DNA of 64,000 nt, taken from the NCBI GenBank assembly GCA_964649085.1, contig CAZYPN010000009.1, positions 62,001-126,000 of the forward strand, given 5' to 3'. The position numbers were made by a program, and so were the translations under genes. Positions 26,957-35,488 of the stretch are shown piece after piece. Source of the stretch: JADMJV01 sp964649085. Its GTDB lineage: Bacteria; Vulcanimicrobiota; Xenobia; Xenobiales; JADMJV01. Position 1 is the stretch's first letter; every line of letters starts with the position of its first letter. The notes under the pieces are model-generated. The model was not told the origin of the DNA, ran no database searches, and saw only the letters and a program-made list of their open reading frames with translations.

Positions 26957-28018
26957 ATGGACAGCACGACGGAGGTCGTAGAGGGTGGAGAGCCGAGCGG
27001 TGAGCCCTCCCCGGTGGCCAACAAACCTATGAGAACACTTGTCGCCATCGGCGATTTACACGGAGATTATTATCGCCTGGAGAGGCTCCTCAATGAGTCG
27101 AATCTGCTGCTGCCCGGAACCCGTGCGTGGAACCCCGAGCAAACTCAGGTCGATCTCATTCTGATCGGCGACTATGTCGACTGGCGCAACGAGCCACTTG
27201 AGGGTCCAGAAGACGAATGGCCCAGGGGCTCGCGTAAAATTCTTGAAATGCTCTTCTCGCTGCACCGAGAATTGGAAACGCTGCGCGCTACCGTGCCCGG
27301 TTTCGAAAGCCAGCTCTACACCATCCTGGGCAACCACGACGAGATGATGCTGGAAGCTCACCAGATTTTCTCGTTTCTCGAGGTCGACAAACTCGACGAG
27401 TTTCTCAGCTCGATGGGCCACAGCATCCAGGTAAAGCACGCCATTCAGGCCCTGGGGCTTGGGCCCGGTCAGGTGGAACGCGTATTGAAGTTCCTCAACT
27501 GGTACGTTCAAGGCGGCCAGGCCACCATTCTGGGATACGAGGGCCTGGCTCGCTGGAAGGCCGAGATGGACGGCGACATGGGTCAGTTCCTGCGCCAGTA
27601 CCTGCGTCTGGGCGTGGTTGTCAACAATCGTCTTTTCGCCCACACCGTGCCCGACTATCGCGAGTTCTGGCGTCCCATTGAAGAGATTGCCACTTTGCCC
27701 GAATCGGGCTACCGGCGAGCCAAAGAAGCCTTTCTCTGGAGCCGCAAGGTTTGGGGCTTTGACTATTGCACCGGTTCTCGTACGGCTCCCTTCACCTCCG
27801 AAGAGATCGACGAAATGCTCGGCGGCATGGCCGTCGAGGGCCTGGTGGTGGGGCACACCCCGCTGCCTCACGACGGCCGACCGGTCATCGCCCACGGCGG
27901 GCGGGTGATCAACATCGACCTGCACGCCTATCCGGGCAGTGAGGCCCTGATCCAGACCTACCAGCCGGGGGACAATTCGACCAGCGCTCCCCTGCGGGAC
28001 CTGTCTCTGGGTCGTTAG
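26957..28018 (+). CDS. Metallophosphoesterase (Ser/Thr phosphatase-like)
   Basis: A protein of about 353 residues with the calcineurin-like metal motifs in order: 'AIGDLHGDYYRL', 'LIGDYVDWR', 'TILGNHDEMM', 'VGHTPLPHDGR' and 'NIDLHAY'. These place it with PPP-like protein phosphatases and bis(nucleoside)-tetraphosphatases. No signal peptide is seen, so it is cytoplasmic. The start is uncertain: ATGs at 26918, 26957 and 27029 share the frame, and 26957 is a compromise. It ends one base before the MoxR gene. Confidence 0.8.
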   Translation: MDSTTEVVEGGEPSGEPSPVANKPMRTLVAIGDLHGDYYRLERLLNESNLLLPGTRAWNPEQTQVDLILIGDYVDWRNEPLEGPEDEWPRGSRKILEMLFSLHRELETLRATVPGFESQLYTILGNHDEMMLEAHQIFSFLEVDKLDEFLSSMGHSIQVKHAIQALGLGPGQVERVLKFLNWYVQGGQATILGYEGLARWKAEMDGDMGQFLRQYLRLGVVVNNRLFAHTVPDYREFWRPIEEIATLPESGYRRAKEAFLWSRKVWGFDYCTGSRTAPFTSEEIDEMLGGMAVEGLVVGHTPLPHDGRPVIAHGGRVINIDLHAYPGSEALIQTYQPGDNSTSAPLRDLSLGR

Positions 28019-28019
28019 C

Positions 28020-28949
28020 TTGCCCGCTTCCATTCAGGAATTTGGGGAAAAACTCACCGCCAACGTCGAGAAGGTGATTCTCGGCAAACGTTCGGCGGTG
28101 CTTCTCGTGGCCGTGGCGCTGCTCTGTGAAGGGCACATCCTGCTTGAAGACGTTCCTGGCGTGGGCAAGACCATGCTCAGCCGGGCGGTGGCTCGCAGTC
28201 TCGATTGCAGCTTTGCCCGGGTGCAGTGCACGCCCGACCTGTTACCCAGCGACCTGGTGGGGGTCAGCATTTTCCACCCCGGCAAAGGTGAATTTCAATT
28301 CCGACCCGGCCCGGTACACCACCAGATCGTGCTTTGCGACGAAATCAACCGGGCTACCCCCAAAACCCAATCGGCTCTGCTGGAGTGCATGGAAGAGCGT
28401 CAGGTCACCGTGGATGGCCAGAGCTACGCCATGCCCCGGCCTTTTCTGGTGCTGGCCACCCAGAACTCGATCGAGTTCGAGGGCACTTTTCCCCTGCCCG
28501 AAGCCCAACTCGACCGGTTTCTCCTCAAAATCAAGATGGGCTACCCCGACCTCGGCTCGGAAATCGCCATGCTCGAGACCCATGCCAGCGACGGGGTCTT
28601 GCAGCAACTCGAGCCCATCCTGGCGGGCCCCAAACTGATCGAGCTTCGTCAACAGCTGCAGCAGGTGCGCGTCGAAGAACGACTTCGCGAATATCTGGTC
28701 ACCTTCGTCCAGGCCACGCGTCAGCAACCCGGCCTGCGCCTGGGCGCCAGCCCTCGAGGTTCGCTGGCGCTCTTTCGCTCCAGCCAGGCCTGGGCTGCCC
28801 TGCAGGGACGCAGCTACGTCATTCCCGATGATATCCAGGCCATGGCCCTGCCGGCCCTGGCCCATCGCCTGCTGGTTCACGGGGCCAGCGCTGGCCTGGC
28901 CGAGTCGGCCCTGACAAAGTTGCTAGAACAACATCCAGTTCCTGTCTGA
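28020..28949 (+). CDS. MoxR family AAA ATPase
   Basis: A 309-residue AAA+ ATPase. Walker A is 'EDVPGVGKTMLSRAVA', Walker B 'IVLCDEINRATPKTQSALLE', and the family motif 'FPLPEAQLDRF' follows. MoxR proteins act as chaperones that help assemble metalloenzymes or surface complexes, usually with von Willebrand A partners; none lies nearby here. The start is a TTG at 28020, one base after the phosphoesterase stop. gltX follows 12 bases after its end. Confidence 0.9.
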   Translation: MPASIQEFGEKLTANVEKVILGKRSAVLLVAVALLCEGHILLEDVPGVGKTMLSRAVARSLDCSFARVQCTPDLLPSDLVGVSIFHPGKGEFQFRPGPVHHQIVLCDEINRATPKTQSALLECMEERQVTVDGQSYAMPRPFLVLATQNSIEFEGTFPLPEAQLDRFLLKIKMGYPDLGSEIAMLETHASDGVLQQLEPILAGPKLIELRQQLQQVRVEERLREYLVTFVQATRQQPGLRLGASPRGSLALFRSSQAWAALQGRSYVIPDDIQAMALPALAHRLLVHGASAGLAESALTKLLEQHPVPV

Positions 28950-28961
28950 CAAGGAGTAGTT

Positions 28962-30398
28962 ATGGTTCGAGTCCGCTTCGCCCCCAGTCCCACCGGCTTT
29001 CTGCATGTCGGCGGGCTGCGTACGGCGCTCTACAATTATCTTTTGGTGCGACGCCACGGGGGCAAGTTTCTGTTGCGCATCGAGGACACCGATCGCAGCC
29101 GCCTCGTCGAAGGCGCTGTGGAAAACATTCTCGACTGCCTGAGCTGGGCGGGCATCTCCCCCGATGAAGGGGTGGGCTGCCAACCCGAGGGCGACCACGG
29201 ACCTTATGTGCAGAGCCAGCGCCTGCCCATCTACCGCCAGTATGCCGACCAGCTGCTAGAGGCAGGTCTGGCCTACCGCTGCTTCGCCACCGCCGAAGAA
29301 CTGGCGGCCATGCGCGATGCCCAGGGGCGCGGTGGCTACGACCGGCGCTATCGCGACTTCGACCCCGCTGAAGCCCGGCGCCGAGCCGAGGCCGGCGAGG
29401 CCCACGTCATTCGCCTCAAAGCCCCCCTGGAGGGCGCCGTCGAGTTTGACGACCTTGTGCGCGGATCGATTCGCTTCGACGCCACCCAGGTCGACGATCA
29501 GGTGCTGCTCAAATCGGACGGTTTTCCCACCTACCATCTGGCAGCAGTGGTCGACGATCACCTCATGGACATCACCCACGTGATTCGCGGCGAGGAATGG
29601 CTGAGTTCTACCCCCAAGCACCTGCTGCTCTATCAATTCCTGGGCTGGAGCCCGCCGCGCTTTGCCCACCTGCCCCTGGTGGTCAATATGCAGGGAAAGA
29701 AGCTCTCGAAACGCGACGGTGATGTGTCGGTCGACGCCTACCGCGAGCAGGGCTATCTGGCCTCCGGGCTGCTCAACTTCCTGGCCTTGCTGGGCTGGAG
29801 CAACGGAGACAATCAGGAGTTTTGGACGCTGGAAGAGATGGGCAAAGTCTTTTCCCTGGAGAGAGTGCAACCCTCACCGGCCGCTTTCGACTTCGACAAG
29901 CTGCGCCATATCAACCAGCAGCATCTCTTCCGCATGAGCGACGAGGCCATCGCCGACCTGCTGCCCCCCTGGTTCGAACGCGCCGGCGAGGCGGTTCCCC
30001 CTCGCGATTACCTGGTGAAGGTGGTGGGCCTGATGAAGCAGCGCTGTACCTTGCTGCCCGACTTCGTGGAGCCGGCCCGCTATTTCTTTCACGACCCTAC
30101 AAGCTATGACGAGGCCACGCTGAAGAAGCGTTGGAAAGCCGAAACCAACGCCCTGGTGCTGGCCTACGCTCAACGGCTGGGCGAACTCACCGGCAACTGG
30201 CAAGCCGGCGAACTCGAAGCCGCGCTGCGCTCGCTGTGCGAAAGTCAGGGGCAGGGTGCGGCGGCCCTGATTCACCCGGTCAGGCTGGCCCTTTCGGGGG
30301 TGGGGGGAGGCCCGGGCCTCTTTGACATGATGCAGTTGTTGGGCCCCGAAGTGTGTCTGCGTCGGCTGCAAAAGGCAGCCCAGGTGATCGCGCTATGA
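28962..30398 (+). CDS. gltX: Glutamate-tRNA ligase
   Basis: A 478-residue class I aminoacyl-tRNA synthetase. The HIGH-type motif is in 'APSPTGFLHVGGLRTALYN' and the KMSKS-type motif is 'KKLSKRDGDV'. Other landmarks are 'LLRIEDTDRSR' and 'HVIRGEEWLSSTPKH'. Length and order are normal. It charges tRNA-Glu with glutamate; whether it also charges tRNA-Gln cannot be told. AAGGAG precedes the ATG. The stop overlaps the HAD gene by four bases. Confidence 0.97.
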   Translation: MVRVRFAPSPTGFLHVGGLRTALYNYLLVRRHGGKFLLRIEDTDRSRLVEGAVENILDCLSWAGISPDEGVGCQPEGDHGPYVQSQRLPIYRQYADQLLEAGLAYRCFATAEELAAMRDAQGRGGYDRRYRDFDPAEARRRAEAGEAHVIRLKAPLEGAVEFDDLVRGSIRFDATQVDDQVLLKSDGFPTYHLAAVVDDHLMDITHVIRGEEWLSSTPKHLLLYQFLGWSPPRFAHLPLVVNMQGKKLSKRDGDVSVDAYREQGYLASGLLNFLALLGWSNGDNQEFWTLEEMGKVFSLERVQPSPAAFDFDKLRHINQQHLFRMSDEAIADLLPPWFERAGEAVPPRDYLVKVVGLMKQRCTLLPDFVEPARYFFHDPTSYDEATLKKRWKAETNALVLAYAQRLGELTGNWQAGELEAALRSLCESQGQGAAALIHPVRLALSGVGGGPGLFDMMQLLGPEVCLRRLQKAAQVIAL

Positions 30399-31153
30399 AA
30401 CGAGTGTTGGCGCTGGATTTCGACGGCGTGATCTGGGACAGCGTGGGCGAGTGCTTTGTGATGGCACGCCGAGCCTATCAGAACCTGTACGGTCTGCCCT
30501 GTTCAGACCTCGAGGCCTGCTTTCGCCGGGGGCGCTGGTTGGTGCGCACCGGGGGCGATTTCTTGCTGGTGCTGCAACTGGCCATGGCCGACCCCGACCG
30601 CGACCTCACCCACTTCGACCACCAGGAGTTCGGGCGACTCCAGCAACAGAAGGCCGAGGAATGCCATGAGTTTGCTCGAGAATTCTACCGTCTGCGCGAG
30701 GAGTGCCGCGAGCAGCACTGGGACGAATGGTGCTCCTATCAACAGGCCTATCCTTCCTTTCTGCAGCAGCTTCCCAGGCTGCGCGAACAGTTTGCCGAGA
30801 TCGCCATCTGCACCACCAAAGACCGCGAATCGGCCCGCCAGTTGCTGCAGTCGGCCGGACTGGAGTTCAAGATTTGGGGCAAAGAATCGGGGCTGCACAA
30901 GGGCGAGCAGATGCGTCAGCTGTTCCAGGAACTGGGGGTCGAGCCCGCCCAGGTGTTCTTCATCGACGATCTGGTCGACAATCTTCTCCAGGTAGCCCCG
31001 TTGGGCGTGGCCTGTGGCCTGGCGGGCTGGGGCTACAACACCGAAATCGAACGCCAACGGGCTCGAGAGCAGGGGTTTCCCGTGTTGGAACCTTTCACCC
31101 TCTGCGAGTCGCTCGCACAGAATTGGGGCAGCGGGTGCGTTCGACCCGCCTGA
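30395..31153 (+). CDS. HAD superfamily hydrolase
   Basis: A 252-residue haloacid-dehalogenase-type protein. Motif I is 'VLALDFDGVIWDSVGE', a large helical cap follows, motif II is the Thr in 'IAICTTKDRESA', and the acidic motif IV is 'VFFIDDLVDNLLQ'. Such enzymes are mostly phosphatases; the substrate is unknown. The ATG overlaps gltX by four bases and the 3' end overlaps a second HAD gene by 19 bases. Confidence 0.8.
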   Translation: MKRVLALDFDGVIWDSVGECFVMARRAYQNLYGLPCSDLEACFRRGRWLVRTGGDFLLVLQLAMADPDRDLTHFDHQEFGRLQQQKAEECHEFAREFYRLREECREQHWDEWCSYQQAYPSFLQQLPRLREQFAEIAICTTKDRESARQLLQSAGLEFKIWGKESGLHKGEQMRQLFQELGVEPAQVFFIDDLVDNLLQVAPLGVACGLAGWGYNTEIERQRAREQGFPVLEPFTLCESLAQNWGSGCVRPA

Positions 31154-31827
31154 TTCTTTTCGATATCGACTGCACCCTGATGCGTACCGACGGGGCGGGC
31201 ATGCGGGCGCTGCGTCGTGCTTTGCTGGATGTCCTGGGAGTGGTACGCGAAGACCAGGTCATGCCCGACGGCCAAACCGACCCCAATATTGTGCGCGAAC
31301 TACTGAAAACCCAGGGTATTCCTCCCTCGCTGTGGCCCGGCTACGAACGCGAGATTCTCGAAGCCTACCCGCCGCTGCTGGCCGAAGAGCTCGACCCCAG
31401 CCGTTCCCGACTCGAGCCAGGCGTTCAGGAACTGCTGGATCACCTTGCCCAGGACCAGCGATTCCATTTGGGAGTGCTCACCGGCAATCTTGAGGTCACG
31501 GCCCGGCTCAAGCTCGATCTTTTTGAACTCAACCCCACCTTTCCCGTCGGCGCCTTCGGCTCCGACTGCGCCGACCGCAACCGACTGGGTCCGGTGGCGC
31601 TCGAGCGCGCCCGACGCCACTATCAAGAGGACTATGCACTGAGCGACATCTGGATCGTGGGCGATACCCCCAAAGATGTGGCGGTGGCCCGAGCTCTGGG
31701 GGGTCGGGCACTGGCCGTGGCCACCGGCAGCTGGAGCCGACCGGCTCTGGAAGAGTCTCTGCCAGACGCCTGCCTGGACAACCTGAGCCAGCTGGACAGA
31801 GTGTTGGAAATCCTACACAAGGCTTGA
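31135..31827 (+). CDS. HAD superfamily hydrolase (phosphoglycolate-phosphatase-like)
   Basis: A 230-residue HAD phosphatase with motif I 'LILFDIDCTLMRTDGAG', motif II 'HLGVLTGNLE', and motif IV 'IWIVGDTPKDVAVARALGG'. The helical cap and overall size resemble phosphoglycolate phosphatase (Gph) and related enzymes. The start is a GTG at 31135, within the end of the upstream HAD gene, so the two are co-translated though not close copies of each other. Confidence 0.8.
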   Translation: MRSTRLILFDIDCTLMRTDGAGMRALRRALLDVLGVVREDQVMPDGQTDPNIVRELLKTQGIPPSLWPGYEREILEAYPPLLAEELDPSRSRLEPGVQELLDHLAQDQRFHLGVLTGNLEVTARLKLDLFELNPTFPVGAFGSDCADRNRLGPVALERARRHYQEDYALSDIWIVGDTPKDVAVARALGGRALAVATGSWSRPALEESLPDACLDNLSQLDRVLEILHKA

Positions 31828-31862
31828 CCCGGCTGACGATTTGTGGGATTTAAGTAGAAGAC

Positions 31863-33017
31863 ATGATCAACACGAATTTGTCGCTCACCCCGCTCCAGGG
31901 CCTTCCCACCACCCCCCAAAAGACAGCGCCTGCAGCGCCCGTTGCCCAGGAGCCTGCGGTTCCCCAGGACGGAGTGCAGCTTTCGGCCCTTCCCACGGTA
32001 GAGAAGAAGCCGTTGCGCGAGGCTACGGGCGAAATGGCCGAGATGGTCGAGAGCATGCTGGCTGCCGAAGAACAGCTGCGGCTCGACGCCAAAGCCGATA
32101 TCTCCACGGTCATCGCTCGCGAGCAACGCCAGTCGGAACAGTCCAAGGTTCCCATTGCGATGCTCGACTTCGGGTCGGCGCCCGAAGTGCCCGTATACAA
32201 CAGCAATATCGACGGTTTTCTGGCCAAGCTGGCCAAAGACGCCCAGGAGCCCGAGGCGGGCCACGGTCCCAAGGGCAAAGAAAAGCACGGCCTGCTGGGT
32301 GGGCACCTGGGCATTGAGGGGGCCGAACACGCCGCCCACGACCTTGTCGCCGCCAAAACTCATGCCGCGGGCGAGGTGCTGAGCGCAAAAGGGGAAGCCG
32401 TCCAGGAAGCGCTCAATCTGACCGTTTCTGGCAAGCACGCCACCTCCGAGGTCCACCACGAGGTCGTATCTCACAGCAGCGAGGCAGCCGGCCACGCCAT
32501 GAGCGGCCTGGCGGCTGGCCTTACGGGGGCACTGGCAGCGGGCTCGGGCGCTCTGGGCGCCGTGCTGCTCCACACCGGCGTGAAAACCATGAAAGAAGGC
32601 ATCCAGCACAAAGATGCCGAGCACGCCATTGAAGGCTTGAACTCCACGCTGGTGGGCACGCGCAGCGTGGCCGCTGGCGTGAACATGGCCGGACACCTGA
32701 TTCACGGCAGCGAAATTCTCACCACCGTGGCCTCGGCTGCAAAGAGTGTGCTGACCCCCCTGGGTGTGGTTCACGGGGCCATTGACGTTGGCCTGGGTGC
32801 CAATCAGGTCATCAAAGGAATCAAGGCCAAAGACGGCGCCAAAATCACCAAGGGTGCCCTGGGCATCGGTCTGGGCGGTGCCCTCATTGCGGCTGCAGCG
32901 GGCGGCGGCATCCCGGCCATCGTGGCTGCCGGGGTATTCCTCACGGGCAAAGTCGTTCACTCGGTACGCCAGTCGCGCAAACAGGCCGCCTCGGGCGAAG
33001 GCGGTCCCGAACACTAA
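31863..33017 (+). CDS. Gly/Ala/His-rich protein with hydrophobic repeats, function unknown
   Basis: A 384-residue protein I do not recognise. The first 60 residues are Pro/Gln-rich and disordered, ending in 'PQDGVQLSALPTVEKK'. The middle is His-rich ('GKHATSEVHHEVVSH'). The C-terminal half has glycine- and alanine-rich amphipathic or hydrophobic helices, with an apparent duplication: 'GVKTMKEGIQHKDAEHAIEG' is echoed by 'GANQVIKGIKAKDGAKITKG', each followed by a hydrophobic helix. There is no Sec signal peptide. The pattern recalls membrane-inserting effectors or pore-forming proteins, but that is only a guess. Confidence 0.6.
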   Translation: MINTNLSLTPLQGLPTTPQKTAPAAPVAQEPAVPQDGVQLSALPTVEKKPLREATGEMAEMVESMLAAEEQLRLDAKADISTVIAREQRQSEQSKVPIAMLDFGSAPEVPVYNSNIDGFLAKLAKDAQEPEAGHGPKGKEKHGLLGGHLGIEGAEHAAHDLVAAKTHAAGEVLSAKGEAVQEALNLTVSGKHATSEVHHEVVSHSSEAAGHAMSGLAAGLTGALAAGSGALGAVLLHTGVKTMKEGIQHKDAEHAIEGLNSTLVGTRSVAAGVNMAGHLIHGSEILTTVASAAKSVLTPLGVVHGAIDVGLGANQVIKGIKAKDGAKITKGALGIGLGGALIAAAAGGGIPAIVAAGVFLTGKVVHSVRQSRKQAASGEGGPEH

Positions 33018-33020
33018 CCA

Positions 33021-34112
33021 CTAGGCGCTGGGGAAGAAGTAGCTCCGACAGCCTTCCATGAGGCCCAGAAAGGCCGAAGAATCTGCCTCGGTAGCGGCCG
33101 CGCGCAAGGCTTGCAAAGAAGCTTCCAGGGCGTCGTAGACCTGAGGCGTGTGCTGGTTCAGCGATTGAATTTGATGATAGAGTTCGGGGTTTTCTGCCGC
33201 CACCTCAGCGGCCGTTCGAGCCTGCTTGGAAAAGGTGGTGCTGGCAATCGGCCCAAGCTCGGCAAAGCCCACCCCCAGGCGACTCAGGGCCTGGCCAAAG
33301 AGCAAATTGACCGTGTGGCTCAAGCCCAGCAGGGCAACCATGACTCGATCGTGATCTTCTAATCCGATGGGACACAGGCTGACGGCGGTATCTCGGAACA
33401 AACTGCAGGCCAGATCGGTGGCCTCAGAGTCGCCGGCGTCGCAGACCAGTACGGTGCGCCCGGTGAGAACCACCGTTCCAGGGGCGAACATGGGGTGCAG
33501 ACTGGTGACCCGATATCCCTGAGCAGCGGCCCGACGCAAAGGCTGGACGAGGTGGCTTTTCAGCGACCCGATGTCGCAAACCACGGGATTTCCCGGCCAA
33601 CCCAGGCACTGCTCCAGCGACTCGGGCAGCATGGCCAGCGGAGTGCACAGAAAGACCAGCTCAAAAGGCTGTTGACGAGCCTCGGCCAGTTGCGAGAACT
33701 CGGGGTCACCGGTCAGATCGAAGCCCTCGACCTGATGTCCCTGGCCCAGCAAAAAGCGCCGCAACCAGCGACCCATGCGCCCTTCGGAACCCACCAGCAA
33801 AATGCGCCGCAGACCCTGGGGGCTGGTGACCACCTGGTCTTCGGCCTGAGTTCGTACCGCCGCCTCGATCAACGATTCGAGAACCGACTCGGCCAGGCTG
33901 GGGTCAAAGCCCAGGTTGCGAGCCAGGTCTCTACCGCGCTGCATAACCTGAGCTTCTACGCGAAAGTCGCGCAGGGGCAACTGAGCTCGGCGTTTCGCCT
34001 CGCCGATCTGGCGGCTGGTCTGAAGCCGCTCGGCCACCTTCTCCAGAATTTCTCGATCCAGATCGGCCACGCGCTGGCGCAAACGCTGCAGGTCCTCTTG
34101 TGGAGCAGACAT
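33021..34112 (-). CDS. tyrA: Chorismate mutase / prephenate dehydrogenase (T-protein)
   Basis: A 363-residue bifunctional enzyme of tyrosine synthesis. Residues 1-90 are an AroQ-type helical chorismate mutase ('RVADLDREILEKVAERLQTS', 'IGEAKRRAQ'). Residues 100-360 are prephenate dehydrogenase with NAD loop 'ILLVGSEGRMGRWLRRF', 'SLKSHLVQPLRRA' and the catalytic 'TSLHPMFAPGTVVLTG'. The domain order is that of enterobacterial TyrA. The ATG at 34112 begins the mutase domain. It is divergent from the SDR gene and converges with the Gly/Ala-rich gene. Confidence 0.92.
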   Translation of the reverse strand: MSAPQEDLQRLRQRVADLDREILEKVAERLQTSRQIGEAKRRAQLPLRDFRVEAQVMQRGRDLARNLGFDPSLAESVLESLIEAAVRTQAEDQVVTSPQGLRRILLVGSEGRMGRWLRRFLLGQGHQVEGFDLTGDPEFSQLAEARQQPFELVFLCTPLAMLPESLEQCLGWPGNPVVCDIGSLKSHLVQPLRRAAAQGYRVTSLHPMFAPGTVVLTGRTVLVCDAGDSEATDLACSLFRDTAVSLCPIGLEDHDRVMVALLGLSHTVNLLFGQALSRLGVGFAELGPIASTTFSKQARTAAEVAAENPELYHQIQSLNQHTPQVYDALEASLQALRAAATEADSSAFLGLMEGCRSYFFPSA

Positions 34113-34141
34113 CTGGCCTAGTTTGAGGCCCTGCCCTTGAG

Positions 34142-34157
34142 GCCCTCCCAGGAGGGC
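34142..34157. promoter_or_regulatory. Perfect hairpin/palindrome in the tyrA-SDR divergent region
   Basis: GCCCTCC (34142-34148), a two-base spacer and GGAGGGC (34151-34157) form a perfect inverted repeat in the 71-base region between divergent tyrA and the SDR gene. Its position would suit an operator affecting both genes. Chance GC-rich palindromes are not rare here, so confidence is low. Confidence 0.3.
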
Positions 34158-34183
34158 TCGAGCCTGTGAAGGAAAGGGGTCCG

Positions 34184-34906
34184 ATGAACAAAGTTGCTCT
34201 GGTAACCGGCTCCGGCATCCGCCTGGGGAAAGCCATCGCCCTCCAGCTCGCCCGCCAGGGATATGACCTGGCCCTGCACTACCGAGGCTCACAGCAGCCC
34301 GCCCAGGACACCCTCGAGCAAGTAGAAGCTCTGGGACGTCGGGGTGCCCTGTTTCAGGCTGACCTTTCCCAGGCCGACCAGGTCGAATCGATGTGTAAGG
34401 CTGTTCTGGAAAGCTTTTCGCGCGTTGATGCCCTGATCAACAGCGCCGCCATCTTTTACCCCACGCCCAGCCTGCAAGAATCGCTGCAGCACTGGGACGA
34501 GTTCCTCAATTTGAACCTGAAGGCGCCGCTGCTCACCACCCTTCACCTGGAAAACACTCTGCGCCACCACCAGGGCTGCATCGTGAACATCGTGGACATT
34601 TACGCCCAGCGTCCCCTGGCTCGGCATCTGCCCTACTGCGTTTCCAAGGGCGGCCTCTGGACACTAACCCAGAGCCTGGCCCTGCAACTGGCCCCCGAAG
34701 TTCGGGTGAATGCCGTATCGCCGGGAGCCGCCCTGCCACCGGCCGGGGCCCCTCCCGAAGCGGCCGAAAAACTGGCGACACCCATTCCGCTGCAGCGCAT
34801 CGGCTGTGCCGAAGACATTGCCGAGGCGGTGGGCTACCTGGTGTCGGCTCCCTTCGTAACGGGCCAGATGCTCTGCGTAGACGGCGGCCGAACCCTGAGG
34901 ATGTAG
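34184..34906 (+). CDS. Short-chain dehydrogenase, pteridine-reductase-like
   Basis: A 240-residue SDR. The cofactor loop reads 'ALVTGSGIRLGKAIALQLA', followed by 'LHYRGSQQPAQDT' (typical of NADPH use), 'LINSAAIFYPTP', and a catalytic 'YCVSKGGLW' (YxxxK). The loop 'RRLG/IRLG' and the early 'HYRGS' pattern resemble FolM and trypanosomatid pteridine reductases. Reduction of dihydromonapterin or dihydrofolate is the likely role but not proven. The ATG at 34184 follows AAGGGG. Confidence 0.78.
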   Translation: MNKVALVTGSGIRLGKAIALQLARQGYDLALHYRGSQQPAQDTLEQVEALGRRGALFQADLSQADQVESMCKAVLESFSRVDALINSAAIFYPTPSLQESLQHWDEFLNLNLKAPLLTTLHLENTLRHHQGCIVNIVDIYAQRPLARHLPYCVSKGGLWTLTQSLALQLAPEVRVNAVSPGAALPPAGAPPEAAEKLATPIPLQRIGCAEDIAEAVGYLVSAPFVTGQMLCVDGGRTLRM

Positions 34907-34939
34907 CGGACTCTGGCCTGCGGTGGCGAAGATGACGAA

Positions 34940-35488
34940 ATGCGCGGTAACCGACTCAGCGATCTCCTCATTCTGGCATCCATGATCGGCCTGGGGGCTG
35001 CCTTCTCCGCTTATCAGCGCCAACCCGAGTCGTCTTCAACACCCCGGCCTACGGCCCAGGCCAGCTCTGCGGTCGGGTTTCCCGAACGCGCCGTGCCCTT
35101 CCAGCTCAGCACTCTCAATGGCCAACAGGAGAGCTTTTCCGGCAACGGACCGGCCATTTTTACCCTGACGGCCATCGGCTGCGACGGCTGTCGCAAGCGG
35201 GTGCCTCTCGACGGTCAATTGTGGGAGATGGCCAACAAGGCGAAAGTTCCGGTGTGGAACCTGCTGGTCTATGCCACGCCCCCGGCCGGGGCCAACTTTG
35301 TGGCCGAGTTCGCTCCCCGGGCTGACCACATTGTGGTCGATCCCCAAGGCCAGGTTTCGGTAAATCAATATGGCGGCAGCGACGCCAACTGCTGGATGAT
35401 GATCGGCGCCGACGGTCGCTTCCTCTACCGTGGCAAAGAAGACCTCGACGCCATGAAGCGCGCCCTGGACACCCTGATCATTCGCTAG
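34940..35488 (+). CDS. Membrane-anchored thioredoxin-like protein
   Basis: A 182-residue protein with an N-terminal hydrophobic anchor, a Pro/Ser-rich linker and a thioredoxin-like domain: 'IFTLTAIGCDGCRKRVPL' carries a CDGC redox motif in the right place, and 'WMMIGADGRFLYRG' resembles the strand after the cis-Pro region. A periplasmic thiol role is likely, similar to TlpA/ResA, but the cis-Pro is not obvious. It starts 33 bases after the SDR and abuts the next gene by one shared base. Confidence 0.65.
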   Translation: MRGNRLSDLLILASMIGLGAAFSAYQRQPESSSTPRPTAQASSAVGFPERAVPFQLSTLNGQQESFSGNGPAIFTLTAIGCDGCRKRVPLDGQLWEMANKAKVPVWNLLVYATPPAGANFVAEFAPRADHIVVDPQGQVSVNQYGGSDANCWMMIGADGRFLYRGKEDLDAMKRALDTLIIR

